Notes under the pieces: generated by a model | The model's database searches: none | What the model saw: the letters and a program-made list of their open reading frames with translations, nothing else | What the model was told of the DNA's origin: nothing | In this document: positions 33,966 through 43,658 of the stretch, in pieces | Layout of the letters: the number at the start of each line of letters is the position of its first letter | Numbering within the stretch: position 1 is the first letter of the stretch | Made by a program: the position numbers and the translations under genes | DNA from: Lachnospiraceae bacterium | GTDB taxonomy: Bacteria > Bacillota > Clostridia > Lachnospirales > Lachnospiraceae | Reading direction: 5' to 3' | Assembly (NCBI GenBank): GCA_024691305.1 | Contig: JAILNS010000036.1 | Location: forward strand, 186,001 to 250,000 | Length of the DNA: 64,000 nt

Positions 33966-36827
33966 ATGAATGATAATATTTCTCAGATAAAAGAGACCAG
34001 CACCGACAAAAACATGCTGACGATCTTTGCTGCCATCACGGTAAGCTTTGTTCTTGCGATCTTTGTTTCCATATTTTCACTTACCATGCTTGCAAGAGAA
34101 AATACCAAGGATATCGATACAATGCTTACCTATCGCATCTATGATTCCATCTCAAGCAGTCTGAATGAGCCGATAGTTGTTGCAAGAACTATGGCATGCA
34201 ACGATCTTCTTGCTGATTTTCTTAAAAACGAAGACAGCTATACCGAGCAGGAAGCTATTGATATCATGAAAAATTACCTCGGTAATGTAAAAAGAGGACT
34301 GGAATATGATTCAGCCTTCCTGGTTTCCGAAAACACCCACCGCTATTATACTTATGAAGGATTAAACAAGATCGTCGATCCCGTAAATGACGATCATGAT
34401 ATATGGTATTCTCTTTTTCTTGAGCAAAATGTACCTCTCGATCTGGATGTTGACACCGATGAAGTTAATCAGGGATTATGGACAGTTTTTGTAAACGCCC
34501 GTATAGAAGATGAAAACGGAAAACTTCTCGGTGTTTGCGGTGTCGGGGTTCAGATGACGAATCTTCAGGAGCTCTTCCTTACATCGGAAAAAGAATATGA
34601 CGTCAAGATCAATCTGGTAGACGAAAGCGGTCTGGTACAGGTTGATACCAATGACATCAATATCGAAAATGCACGGTTTGATGCTTCCATATTGAACACA
34701 CACGATCCGGAAGAATTTATATATCAGACCATAGATAACAATGAATTTGCCGTAACCAAATATGTAGAATATCTGGACTGGTATCTGGTCGTAAGCAGTA
34801 CTCCCACATCAATAAGCGATGAATTTATCAATGTCATTTTGGTAAATATCGTTTTGTTCCTGTTTGTGATGGTAATGCTTATAATCACGATAGCACTCAT
34901 TCTAAGACGTATCAAAAAAGAACGTGACGAAAGAGAAAAACTCCTTATAGTATCCGAACGTGCGCTTGCATCAAGCGATGCCAAATCATCATTTCTTTCA
35001 AACATGTCTCATGAGATCAGAACTCCTATTAACGCTGTATTAGGTATGAACGAAATGATCTTAAGAGAATCGGATGATACCAATGTTCTCACATATTCGG
35101 AATCCATAAAGACGGCCGGACACACCTTACTTGGTCTCATAAACGACATATTGGATTTTTCCAAGATCGAAGCCGGAAAGATGGAGATCATTCCCGTTGA
35201 ATATGAAATTCCGGAAATGGTCAATGATCTGGTTAATATGATCCAGACGAGAGCCAACGACAAGGGGCTTGAGCTGAAACTGGACTTTAATCAGGATATA
35301 CCCAAGGTCCTGTTTGGCGATGAGGTCAGGATCAAGCAGATCATAACAAATATCCTCACCAATGCGGTTAAATATACCGAAAAGGGATCAGTTACATTCA
35401 GTATAGATTACGAAAAGATGGTCACCGAGCCTGAATATGTAATACTCAGAGTATCCGTAAAAGATACAGGAATCGGCATAAAACCCGAAGCTATGAAGAA
35501 GCTCTTTGAGGAGTTTGAACGCATAGAAGAACAACGTAACCGTAACGTTGAAGGCACGGGACTTGGTATGAACATCACCAAGACGTTACTTGAAATGATG
35601 GGTTCCTCACTTCATGTAGACAGTGTATACGGAGAAGGCTCTGTATTCAGTTTTGATCTGAAACAAAAAGTTATTAAATGGGAACCTCTCGGAGATTATG
35701 AAGCGGCTTATCGTGCTTCTATCTCATCTCATGCCCGTTATAAAGAAAAATTCACTGCACCCGATGCGGTGGTCCTCGTTGTGGATGATACCGTTACAAA
35801 CCTTGATGTATTTAAGAATCTGCTAAAGCAGACCCGTGTAAAAGTAGAGACCACACAGACAGGTACAGAATGTCTGGAACTGACACACAACAAAAAATAT
35901 GATCTCATCTTCCTCGATCATATGATGCCGGATATGGATGGTATCGAAACTCTCCATGAGATGCACATGCAAGACGATAACCCTAACATTGATACCCCTG
36001 CCGTATGCCTTACCGCCAATGCGATATCAGGTGCAAGGGAAATGTATCTTGAAGCCGGATTTACCGATTATCTGACCAAGCCGATCAATCCCGATGAACT
36101 TGAAGACATGCTGATCCAATATCTTCCCGAAGATAAGATCCTTTCACCTTCTATGGAATCTTCGGGTTCAAATGAAACTGCTTCAAATGAATCCGTTTCA
36201 GGTGAAGAAACAGATGAATCAAAAGGATCAGAAGAGGAACTGCCCGCATGGCTTAAAAACTGTAAAGAGCTGGATACTGCAAACGGTGTATATTATTGTG
36301 GAGGAATAAGCGGATATCTCAGTGTCTTAACTAATTATCACAGTTCCATAAAAGACGACGCAGACACCATAGAGGATTATTACCGTTCCGATGATATCGC
36401 AAATTTCAAGATCAAAGTCCACGCGATAAAATCAACTTCCAGAGCCATAGGAGCTACTGCTCTTTCCGAAAAAGCCCGTCTTCTGGAAGAAGCAGGTGAT
36501 GCGGGTGATATTAATTATATTCGGAATAATACCGATGAAATGCTAAAAGAATACCGTTCATATATAGAAATCTTATCGCCTTTGGACATTTCAAAAACAG
36601 ATCTGCCAGACATACCTGAAGACATATTGTCAGATGCATATGCAGCTATAGCCGAGTTTACGGAGACCAAAGATTATGACCTTACCCATATGGTCACTGA
36701 ATCCGTTAAGGAATACAAACTCTCACCAAACGACGAGAAATGCTTTGCAGCTATCCGTACCTGTCTGTCCAGGATGGATTGGGACGGTATCAAAGAAATT
36801 CTGAAACAAATAACTAAAAGAAGGTAA
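33966..36827 (+). CDS. Cache-domain hybrid histidine kinase with receiver and HPt
   Basis: 953 residues: membrane helix (about 18-42), extracellular Cache-like sensor (45-285), second helix (288-312), HisKA with His349 in SHEIRTPINAVLG, HATPase (NAVKYTEKG, GTGLGMNIT), a receiver with Asp in LIFLDHMMPDMDG (about 655), an acidic Ser/Glu linker, and an HPt domain with His in VHAIKSTSRAIG (about 817). It thus carries all phosphorelay steps up to the final regulator, which is very likely the double-receiver protein encoded three bases downstream. RBS GAGG is seven bases before the ATG. Cache sensors usually bind small extracellular metabolites. The kinase and receiver parts are close to those of the gene at 28886-31108. 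Confidence 0.93.
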   Translation: MNDNISQIKETSTDKNMLTIFAAITVSFVLAIFVSIFSLTMLARENTKDIDTMLTYRIYDSISSSLNEPIVVARTMACNDLLADFLKNEDSYTEQEAIDIMKNYLGNVKRGLEYDSAFLVSENTHRYYTYEGLNKIVDPVNDDHDIWYSLFLEQNVPLDLDVDTDEVNQGLWTVFVNARIEDENGKLLGVCGVGVQMTNLQELFLTSEKEYDVKINLVDESGLVQVDTNDINIENARFDASILNTHDPEEFIYQTIDNNEFAVTKYVEYLDWYLVVSSTPTSISDEFINVILVNIVLFLFVMVMLIITIALILRRIKKERDEREKLLIVSERALASSDAKSSFLSNMSHEIRTPINAVLGMNEMILRESDDTNVLTYSESIKTAGHTLLGLINDILDFSKIEAGKMEIIPVEYEIPEMVNDLVNMIQTRANDKGLELKLDFNQDIPKVLFGDEVRIKQIITNILTNAVKYTEKGSVTFSIDYEKMVTEPEYVILRVSVKDTGIGIKPEAMKKLFEEFERIEEQRNRNVEGTGLGMNITKTLLEMMGSSLHVDSVYGEGSVFSFDLKQKVIKWEPLGDYEAAYRASISSHARYKEKFTAPDAVVLVVDDTVTNLDVFKNLLKQTRVKVETTQTGTECLELTHNKKYDLIFLDHMMPDMDGIETLHEMHMQDDNPNIDTPAVCLTANAISGAREMYLEAGFTDYLTKPINPDELEDMLIQYLPEDKILSPSMESSGSNETASNESVSGEETDESKGSEEELPAWLKNCKELDTANGVYYCGGISGYLSVLTNYHSSIKDDADTIEDYYRSDDIANFKIKVHAIKSTSRAIGATALSEKARLLEEAGDAGDINYIRNNTDEMLKEYRSYIEILSPLDISKTDLPDIPEDILSDAYAAIAEFTETKDYDLTHMVTESVKEYKLSPNDEKCFAAIRTCLSRMDWDGIKEILKQITKRR

Positions 36828-36830
36828 ATT

Positions 36831-37586
36831 ATGGAAAAAAGAGTGCTTGTAGTAGCACCCACAGAAGGCTTTATCATCAAGGGTCTTGAAAGAAAGTTAG
36901 AAGGCATCGGTCTTGAAACATCTTATTCACGTCCGAATGAATCTGATCTTATATTAAAAGCGGGCAACCCGGATCTTATTGTAATTTTCACATATGATAA
37001 TATGGAGGCTGACTCAGATGCTCTCATATTTATCAAGACAATGTGTGACACACAGGGCAAAAAAGTCATTTCAATAGGTTCTACCGAAGAATATGTTACA
37101 CTTGAAAGCTATATTCCGAGCCATCACATACTCAGTCGCTTTGACAGACCTCTGGATATGGATGCACTTCTAAATGTCGTGGAAGATTATATGACCGATG
37201 AATTTCATCATGACAAAAGAAAAAACATCCTGATCGTAGATGATAACGTAACATATATGAGCATGATCATGGACTGGCTGAAGGACTACTACCGTGTATC
37301 ACCCTCCAATTCCGGAGTACATGCACTCACATGGCTTGCGACCAATCATGCCGATCTTATACTTTTAGATTATGAAATGCCGATAACAAGTGGGCCCCAG
37401 ATTCTTGAAATGATCAGATCCGAGGCCTCCCTTGCTAACATTCCCGTTATGTTCTTAACCGGAAAAAGTGATAAAGACAGTATATTAAAAGTTCTTGAAC
37501 TTAAACCTGTCGGTTATCTGTTAAAAACGATAACCAAAAAAGAATTACTTGATGATCTGTCCAGGTTCTTTATGTCACATCCTTAA
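36831..37586 (+). CDS. Double-receiver response regulator without output domain
   Basis: 251 residues in two receiver folds. The first (1-120) lacks the acidic pocket and phospho-acceptor: its strand 3 reads PDLIVIFTYDN, so it is a pseudo-receiver. The second (about 130-250) is complete: ILIVDDN, phospho-Asp in LILLDYEMP, Thr in MFLTGKS and the final Lys region LLKTITK. No DNA-binding or enzymatic domain follows, so output is probably by protein-protein contact, as with CheY-like or VieB-like proteins. It is three bases after the hybrid kinase gene and is its presumed end acceptor. Its stop lies two bases from that of the convergent alcohol dehydrogenase. Confidence 0.87.
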   Translation: MEKRVLVVAPTEGFIIKGLERKLEGIGLETSYSRPNESDLILKAGNPDLIVIFTYDNMEADSDALIFIKTMCDTQGKKVISIGSTEEYVTLESYIPSHHILSRFDRPLDMDALLNVVEDYMTDEFHHDKRKNILIVDDNVTYMSMIMDWLKDYYRVSPSNSGVHALTWLATNHADLILLDYEMPITSGPQILEMIRSEASLANIPVMFLTGKSDKDSILKVLELKPVGYLLKTITKKELLDDLSRFFMSHP

Positions 37587-37588
37587 AT

Positions 37589-38767
37589 TTACAGTGCCAT
37601 CCTGTATATTTCAGCTACTTCCACGGCACCGAGCGGTTTTAATCTCGAGAGCTTGATCGAATCATTTTTGGTAGCTTTCATTGACAGTACTTTGATCGCA
37701 TCTTCATCAGGAACAATATCACCAAGGTCCTGAAGATTTATTGGCATACCTATACTTACCCAGAAGTCTTCGGATGCCTTGATCCCTGCCTCGGCAGCAG
37801 CCATATCGTCAGGTTCGTTTATTCCAAATACATTCCTTGCATACTTTGCAAATCTCTCCGGTGCGGCATCAAGCTGATATCTGGCCCATGCGCCCCATAC
37901 AGCGGAAAGAGTTGCCCCATGAGTATAATCATAAAGAGCGGAAAGAGCCATACCAATCTTATGAACCGAAAAGTCCTTACCGCGTCCGCACTCTGTCAGA
38001 TTGTTATGGGATAATGTCGAGCACCACATGACTTCTGCCATCGCATCGTAATTGTTGGGGTCCTCAATGACTGCCTTACCGTTCTTTATAACACATCTTA
38101 AAAGACCTTCTGCTATCTCATCTGTCAGATCGCATTGTATTCCGGTAATGAAATACCTTTCCAATGTATGCATCATTATATCCGTTATACCTGCAGCAAG
38201 CTGATATTTAGGGAGGGTAAACAGAAGTTCGGGATTCATAAAAGCGATCTTACATCTGTTAAATTCGGTATTGATACCGATCTTCATTCCTGTATCTTCA
38301 TTGGTAAGAACCGCGGAATCGCTCATCTCACTTCCTGCTGCAGCTATCGTAAGTACGGCTCCCACAGGTAACGAACATGTAAGCGGAACTGCCTGTGTCC
38401 ATATATCCCACAGATCGGTTCCGGCGTTTGCGGCACCGTGAGCTATTCCCTTTGCCGTATCTATAACACTGCCACCGCCTACTCCGAGTATAAAATCCGC
38501 TTTCATATCACAGGCTGCTTTTACTCCTTCTTCGGCATGGGCAAGTGTGGGATTAGCCTTAACCCCTCCAAAGGATTTATGTTCAATCCCTGCTTCATCA
38601 AGAGACTTCTCAACCCTTTCAAGAAGACCGGATCTTACAACGCTTCCTCCACCGTAAACTATCAGAACCTTTCCTGCTCCGATCCTCTTAAGTTCTTCTC
38701 CGGTCCTGTCTTCGCTTCCTTTGCCAAAAATGATCTTAGTAGGGGTATACAGTTCGAAACTATTCAT
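37589..38767 (-). CDS. Iron-containing alcohol dehydrogenase
   Basis: 392 residues of the group III Fe-ADH family (YqhD/butanol dehydrogenase branch). The cofactor loop is GGGSVIDTAKGIAHG; metal ligands appear in GITDIMMHTLE (Asp, His) and DYTHGATLSAVWG (His), with the upstream ligand region LSHNNLTECGRG also present. Such enzymes reduce aldehydes (acetaldehyde, butyraldehyde, lactaldehyde, methylglyoxal) with NADH or NADPH. GGAGG precedes the ATG. It is 23 bases after the small lipoprotein gene, at the end of an 11-kb co-directional run; a functional link to that run is not evident. Specificity unknown. Confidence 0.93.
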   Translation of the reverse strand: MNSFELYTPTKIIFGKGSEDRTGEELKRIGAGKVLIVYGGGSVVRSGLLERVEKSLDEAGIEHKSFGGVKANPTLAHAEEGVKAACDMKADFILGVGGGSVIDTAKGIAHGAANAGTDLWDIWTQAVPLTCSLPVGAVLTIAAAGSEMSDSAVLTNEDTGMKIGINTEFNRCKIAFMNPELLFTLPKYQLAAGITDIMMHTLERYFITGIQCDLTDEIAEGLLRCVIKNGKAVIEDPNNYDAMAEVMWCSTLSHNNLTECGRGKDFSVHKIGMALSALYDYTHGATLSAVWGAWARYQLDAAPERFAKYARNVFGINEPDDMAAAEAGIKASEDFWVSIGMPINLQDLGDIVPDEDAIKVLSMKATKNDSIKLSRLKPLGAVEVAEIYRMAL

Positions 38768-38790
38768 AAATTAACCTCCCAAAACGAATA

Positions 38791-39351
38791 TCAATAACCG
38801 ATCACACCTGCATAGAAATCGTCGATAACTTTATTGGGAGCAACCTCGTATGCCCATGAATAAGAACCGTCTTCCTTTTCAAAATAGTAACATTCATCAC
38901 CGTTGATCATAGTAGTATCCCAATAGCTTATATAATAGTTTACTCCGTCATTTTCCGAATATTGAACGGCAGTTCTGTCAGGGTTTTCCACATAAGCTCC
39001 TTTATATGTGAAATATTCACCTGTATTGGGAATATAGATATACATTATACCTATACTCTTCTGTGAATTAAGGATCCAGTAAAAATAGTAACCGTTTGAC
39101 AGATAACCTTCAAATCCGAGGTCGTATCCCTGCTCCGAAGGTGTGGCTTTATCCATTCCGTCAGCACCCTTTAGTGCCTCGATCTCATCATCGGTAAGTT
39201 TTATTTCCGCATTCCTCTGATCCTCGGAAGGAACTATTACTTCTTTACCGGAAAGCGGATCGATCACAGGTTCCTTACTTCCACATCCTGACAAAGCACT
39301 GACAGACATTATTCCTGCCAATATAAATGCTGCAATTCTTTTTATTTTCAT
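38791..39351 (-). CDS. Small secreted lipoprotein, function unknown
   Basis: 186 residues with a lipoprotein signal (MKIKRIAAFILAG..., lipobox LSGC, Cys23). The mature part is about 160 residues with many Tyr/Gly/Asn, probably a beta fold. It ends APNKVIDDFYAGVIGY; the lipoprotein encoded at 49139-49945 carries the related PNSVIDDCYDC, so the two may share a domain. AAGGAGGAG is seven bases before the ATG. It follows the clostripain-type protease gene by 15 bases and could be its partner or substrate. No named family recognised. Confidence 0.75.
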   Translation of the reverse strand: MKIKRIAAFILAGIMSVSALSGCGSKEPVIDPLSGKEVIVPSEDQRNAEIKLTDDEIEALKGADGMDKATPSEQGYDLGFEGYLSNGYYFYWILNSQKSIGIMYIYIPNTGEYFTYKGAYVENPDRTAVQYSENDGVNYYISYWDTTMINGDECYYFEKEDGSYSWAYEVAPNKVIDDFYAGVIGY

Positions 39352-39366
39352 TCTAAACTCTCCTCC

Positions 39367-41421
39367 TTAGTACGTTAACGCGTCCGTTTCATAACTTCTT
39401 TGATATATATCGAACAACGTTAGCCAGCATGTATATGTGACTCCGTTGCTATCGATCGAACTGTAAGTAACCTCAAGTTCCGACTGATCCTCTTTTATCA
39501 CTATCGGATCGTACAGATCGGCGTATCCTATATAGTTTCCTTCCTTATCATATTCATCATAAATGAACGTGATCTTATCACCGGCTTCAAGTCGTTTACT
39601 GCCCTTGGAAAACACACCGTTTTCTGCTCCTATGGGTTCATATCCCACTACCTTGGCAGTGTTTTCTATCGCATCGCAAATGCCATTTTCATTCTTATCA
39701 TCAAATTTGTCAAGGTCTTCGTACGTAACAGGCCCCCAGGTTATTTTCAGATTGACTAATTCTTCGTCATTTAAGAGAACAGGCACTTTGGCACTCAGCC
39801 AAAAATCATCATCATGATATGTCACGGGATCCGAATACATGGCTACCGGATAGTCTCCTATACATACCCATATATCCGCAAATTCAAGAACAGGATATTC
39901 GCCTTCCTGTGTCCATTCGGCAAGATTATCTTCCCCCATATCATACATATGGCCATTCTCAGGTGCGACAAAAAAAAGATTAAGCCTTACCTCTGTAAGT
40001 ATCTCTTTTTGAATTTCGCTAAGCGGCTGGTAATAGTATCCCTCTCCTTCATCATACTCAAGTTCCTGTAATTCTCCAAAATCTTCACGATACACATTTG
40101 CAGCTTCATCGCTATACCACTCTGCTTCGGAGTAATCCACATCCTTTTTATTGGTGAATCCGGTGTCTCCACTACCCGATGTACCTACGATTATGCTCAA
40201 AAAATCATTATACAAAGGAAGTACCTGTGTTCCGTTTCCGGATGTGTCCAGGATATCCTTACGGACTTTATCATATAATTCAGCGTGCCGGTAAGGAAAA
40301 TATACCGCAATTCCGTATGCACCCTCGGGTGCTCCATCGCTGTTATGTATTATGCAATCTTCGGTCAGTTTTCTTACAAAACTAAGATCCTCACCGCTTT
40401 CTGCGGAGTACTTATCCAGAAAATCGATCATATCTATCTGGTCGATATTTTCATCACAAAACTCATGTGTCGCACTCCTGCACATCGAAAGATCGCTGTA
40501 GCTTTGCTTATCAATAGTTATCGATGTATCAAGTTCCGACAATATATCCACAAAAGCCTCATAAGCTTCGGAAGCCTTTTTCAAGTCCACCAGCGAAAGA
40601 GTCTGAACTCCGTTGCCATGTCCCTGCTGCTCATAAAAATCGGTATACTGATCGACCATTTCAATACCGAAGTCTTTAAGCTTCTCTTTAGGGTCATACA
40701 TACCCTGTGCAAGTTTCTCAAAGCCGCCTGTGTAGTACCAGCCATATCCGGGTTCTCTTTCTTCCGATGCAAGCATGTATGTGCCATAAGGTGAAAGTGC
40801 ATCAGCTATCTCTGCGGTCTGCATAAGACAGGCATCAAATCCTATAAGGTCATAAAACTGTCCGCTTCCCTTTAGCGCCTTCTGTATATCGGATACGGAA
40901 ATGGAATCCTCTTCATGGAGTTCATCCATTCCAAAGCCACCTCCGGTGCCTCCGCCATGATCCCAAAACAGGAGCATTGACCTGGCATCTTTGGCAGGAT
41001 ACTCTTCCCCCGACCATGAAAGAAAATCTTCTAAAGTATTCTCTTCCATCATGTTTGTATCGCCCAGATCTTCTATAAGCTTTATTGAGCCGTCTCTTAT
41101 GATATAGCGTCCGGTTTTTTCATCCAGCAGTTCTTTGGTCTTCCATTTGGAAGTGCCGCCGGCTTCCATTATAACCGTCAGTTTCGAACCGGATTCCGTT
41201 CCCCTTCGGATCTGATCAAGTGACCATGTTGCCTTTCCTTCCACAGTCTCAAGGTTGGTTCCAAGCATATACAGATATACGACGACAGAATCTTCATCTG
41301 TCTCCATCATAGACTGTGACTTATGAAACTTCCCGCTCATGCTGCACCCCGTAAGGCATAAGCAAAAACAAAGTGCTGCGCAGATAAGCTTTTTGGTTAT
41401 CAAATTGTGTCTGATCTTCAT
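39367..41421 (-). CDS. Clostripain-family (C11) cysteine protease, lipoprotein
   Basis: 684 residues. The lipobox LTGCS (Cys26) anchors it outside the membrane. The C11 catalytic pair is plain: His in LLFWDHGGGTGGG (about 155) and Cys in IGFDACLMQTAE (about 197), followed by the conserved YMLASEEREPGYGW. The family cleaves after Arg or Lys and often needs self-processing. The C-terminal 270 residues have no domain I recognise and look like beta sandwich sequence. It is encoded 38 bases after the transglutaminase gene and 15 before a small lipoprotein, suggesting an envelope-protein processing set. Ca2+ dependence is known for relatives but not visible here. Confidence 0.88.
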   Translation of the reverse strand: MKIRHNLITKKLICAALCFCLCLTGCSMSGKFHKSQSMMETDEDSVVVYLYMLGTNLETVEGKATWSLDQIRRGTESGSKLTVIMEAGGTSKWKTKELLDEKTGRYIIRDGSIKLIEDLGDTNMMEENTLEDFLSWSGEEYPAKDARSMLLFWDHGGGTGGGFGMDELHEEDSISVSDIQKALKGSGQFYDLIGFDACLMQTAEIADALSPYGTYMLASEEREPGYGWYYTGGFEKLAQGMYDPKEKLKDFGIEMVDQYTDFYEQQGHGNGVQTLSLVDLKKASEAYEAFVDILSELDTSITIDKQSYSDLSMCRSATHEFCDENIDQIDMIDFLDKYSAESGEDLSFVRKLTEDCIIHNSDGAPEGAYGIAVYFPYRHAELYDKVRKDILDTSGNGTQVLPLYNDFLSIIVGTSGSGDTGFTNKKDVDYSEAEWYSDEAANVYREDFGELQELEYDEGEGYYYQPLSEIQKEILTEVRLNLFFVAPENGHMYDMGEDNLAEWTQEGEYPVLEFADIWVCIGDYPVAMYSDPVTYHDDDFWLSAKVPVLLNDEELVNLKITWGPVTYEDLDKFDDKNENGICDAIENTAKVVGYEPIGAENGVFSKGSKRLEAGDKITFIYDEYDKEGNYIGYADLYDPIVIKEDQSELEVTYSSIDSNGVTYTCWLTLFDIYQRSYETDALTY

Positions 41422-41459
41422 CTGTCATTTCCTTTGACATATGTATATACGTTGCATGA

Positions 41460-43658
41460 TCATAACTGGCAAAAGTATCTCAAAAATCCGACCGGCCTGT
41501 TTTTTCTTAAAAGCCGTAGCAGATCAGACTTTGTGCTTACCGTTTTATCAAGTGCACCTTCTTCCAGTTCACCCTTATACAGATACTTCTCATAAGATGT
41601 CAAAAAACCTGTTTCAGTCTTAGCATCAAGTCTGTTTCTGTATTCAAGCAGGGTTTCATTTTCTCCTATACCTTCTCCCGATAATCTGAGGATCCTGAAT
41701 ATCTGTCTGCACAGCAAAACAAACTTATCTTCGGGCTTCATCCTCTTAAATCTTATTGCGATGATCAAATGTCCTGCTGCCAAAAAAAGAATAATAAATA
41801 CAAGTCCCAATAAAACAGGTATGACTATCATATACCATCTTATTGAAATCCGTATACCATCATCTTCCTCAGGTTCTTCCGAAAGCTCAGTTTCGGGTTC
41901 TTCCGGTTTAGGTTCAGCGGCTGCCTTAACATCAGACTGTTCCATGGCATATTCTGCGCTCGTCTTCCAGTAAGATCTGCTTACATATATCGGAGTCGGT
42001 TCATACGGTATCCAGCCGGCGTTTTCATAATATACTTCGGGCCATGCATGAGCCATGGATTCATTTACGGTTATATCTTTTTCCCGGTTATTACTTACTA
42101 TATACCCTTGAACATATCTGGCAGGTATTCCTTCGGCTCTTGCAAGCAGAACAAATGCCGTAGCAAAATGACTGCAATATCCGCGTCTTGTCCCTAATAC
42201 AAAATGGTCAAGATAATCGCCTGCACTCATAACGCTTTCCGGTAATCTTCCGGGGGTTTCGGTATAATCAAACTCACGGAGCATCATCTTAAGCCTTTCC
42301 ATTTTTTGAGCATCAGTCGTTGCTCCTTCATAAACATTATCCATATATTCACGTAAATCAGGCGATAAGACCGGCGCATTCAGATATGTTTCCCTGATAT
42401 GAGCTGCATGAGTCAGATAATCGTCATAGTCACACCCTTCCAAGTCCTCGATATTTAACTGGCTCATTGCCTTTTCATACGACGATCTGTCCGGAATTCC
42501 TGCAGATTCAAGGAATTCCGTAAAAATATCATTACCTGTGTTAAGCCTGAAATATGAAACTGAATATGTGCTGTTAAGAGATCTTCTCTCAGGCCAGAGT
42601 ATATCTCCACCAACATTAAAATATGAATCAGTATTAAGGTCATTTGAATACGGAACGGCCTTAGGCGGAATGAATACATGGTCTGTCTTCATCCTCCTGT
42701 ATTCAACCCTGACATTCCCGCGAAAAACATAATCCTTGGTGATATCCGTATGGTCGTTTACCGAAGCCCAAAGCAAAATGGAATCTATCATAACATCATT
42801 TAATTGGGAGTCGTCATTATCGATCCATTCGTGTCCGTCGAAATCACTGAAAGTTTTGCCTGAAAGCCTGACCTGACTGATAGAAGGTGTAAGTCCCGAT
42901 ACGATCATCACTTCTCTGTCTTCGGCGAATATCCCTTCTCCCACACTTCCCCTGTCGGAAAAACCGATAGGAGTCTGTGAAATATCGCCCATACCGCGCA
43001 TCGAAAACTCTATGTTCCAGTCTTCTATGGTTTCTTTAGCCACATGAACGATGTTTTTTACAAAATCCCAGTCGTAAGCCTGCTTCGGTGCCGGACTTAT
43101 AAATACGAGCAGCATCGTTACTATGATAAAAGGCGATATGTATACGATATGTCCGTGCAGCTCCGTATATCCGGTCTTTTTCCACCTGATCTGTATCTCC
43201 TCTGCTATTATCAGGATGATGAGCATGAAAGAGACAGCAACAAAGAGTTTCTCTATCCTGTATCCCAAAACAGTACATATTATCATCCATGCAACCGAGG
43301 ATAATGAAACCAAAAACTTAACCGGTCTTAAGTAACACATCAGTTCACCGATGACAAAAGACAATGCACCTGTTGCAAGAAGCCATAAAAGATACAGATT
43401 ACGCATTATAAACTCATATATTATCTCATTTTGTGATACAAGAACGCCTGCTGCCACAAGCATTATGACCACACCTATCATGACCAGCCTGACATTCCAT
43501 CTGCTCTTCTTAAAAACAACAAATAACCCGGCGAGCAGCATCTGTGAAATAACAAGGATGATCCCCATCCGATCAAAGCCGATATAACCATAAGATAAAG
43601 AAATTATGCCTACTGCCACGCTCAGAACATATATGAGTTCATACAGGAGAATACTCAT
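41460..43658 (-). CDS. Membrane transglutaminase-like protein (TgpA type)
   Basis: 732 residues: five or six membrane helices (1-205), a large extracytoplasmic part with a transglutaminase core (Cys in RRGYCSHFATAFVLLAR at about 485, His in SMAHAWPEVYY at about 530; the usual Asp of the PxDPTP block is Glu in YEPTP), an acidic spacer, one more helix near 620 and a DUF4129-like cytosolic tail. TgpA proteins sit with MoxR ATPase and DUF58 genes, as here, and are thought to modify or fold envelope proteins. The ATG overlaps the DUF58 stop by four bases and has AAAGGAGG upstream. Confidence 0.9.
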   Translation of the reverse strand: MSILLYELIYVLSVAVGIISLSYGYIGFDRMGIILVISQMLLAGLFVVFKKSRWNVRLVMIGVVIMLVAAGVLVSQNEIIYEFIMRNLYLLWLLATGALSFVIGELMCYLRPVKFLVSLSSVAWMIICTVLGYRIEKLFVAVSFMLIILIIAEEIQIRWKKTGYTELHGHIVYISPFIIVTMLLVFISPAPKQAYDWDFVKNIVHVAKETIEDWNIEFSMRGMGDISQTPIGFSDRGSVGEGIFAEDREVMIVSGLTPSISQVRLSGKTFSDFDGHEWIDNDDSQLNDVMIDSILLWASVNDHTDITKDYVFRGNVRVEYRRMKTDHVFIPPKAVPYSNDLNTDSYFNVGGDILWPERRSLNSTYSVSYFRLNTGNDIFTEFLESAGIPDRSSYEKAMSQLNIEDLEGCDYDDYLTHAAHIRETYLNAPVLSPDLREYMDNVYEGATTDAQKMERLKMMLREFDYTETPGRLPESVMSAGDYLDHFVLGTRRGYCSHFATAFVLLARAEGIPARYVQGYIVSNNREKDITVNESMAHAWPEVYYENAGWIPYEPTPIYVSRSYWKTSAEYAMEQSDVKAAAEPKPEEPETELSEEPEEDDGIRISIRWYMIVIPVLLGLVFIILFLAAGHLIIAIRFKRMKPEDKFVLLCRQIFRILRLSGEGIGENETLLEYRNRLDAKTETGFLTSYEKYLYKGELEEGALDKTVSTKSDLLRLLRKNRPVGFLRYFCQL

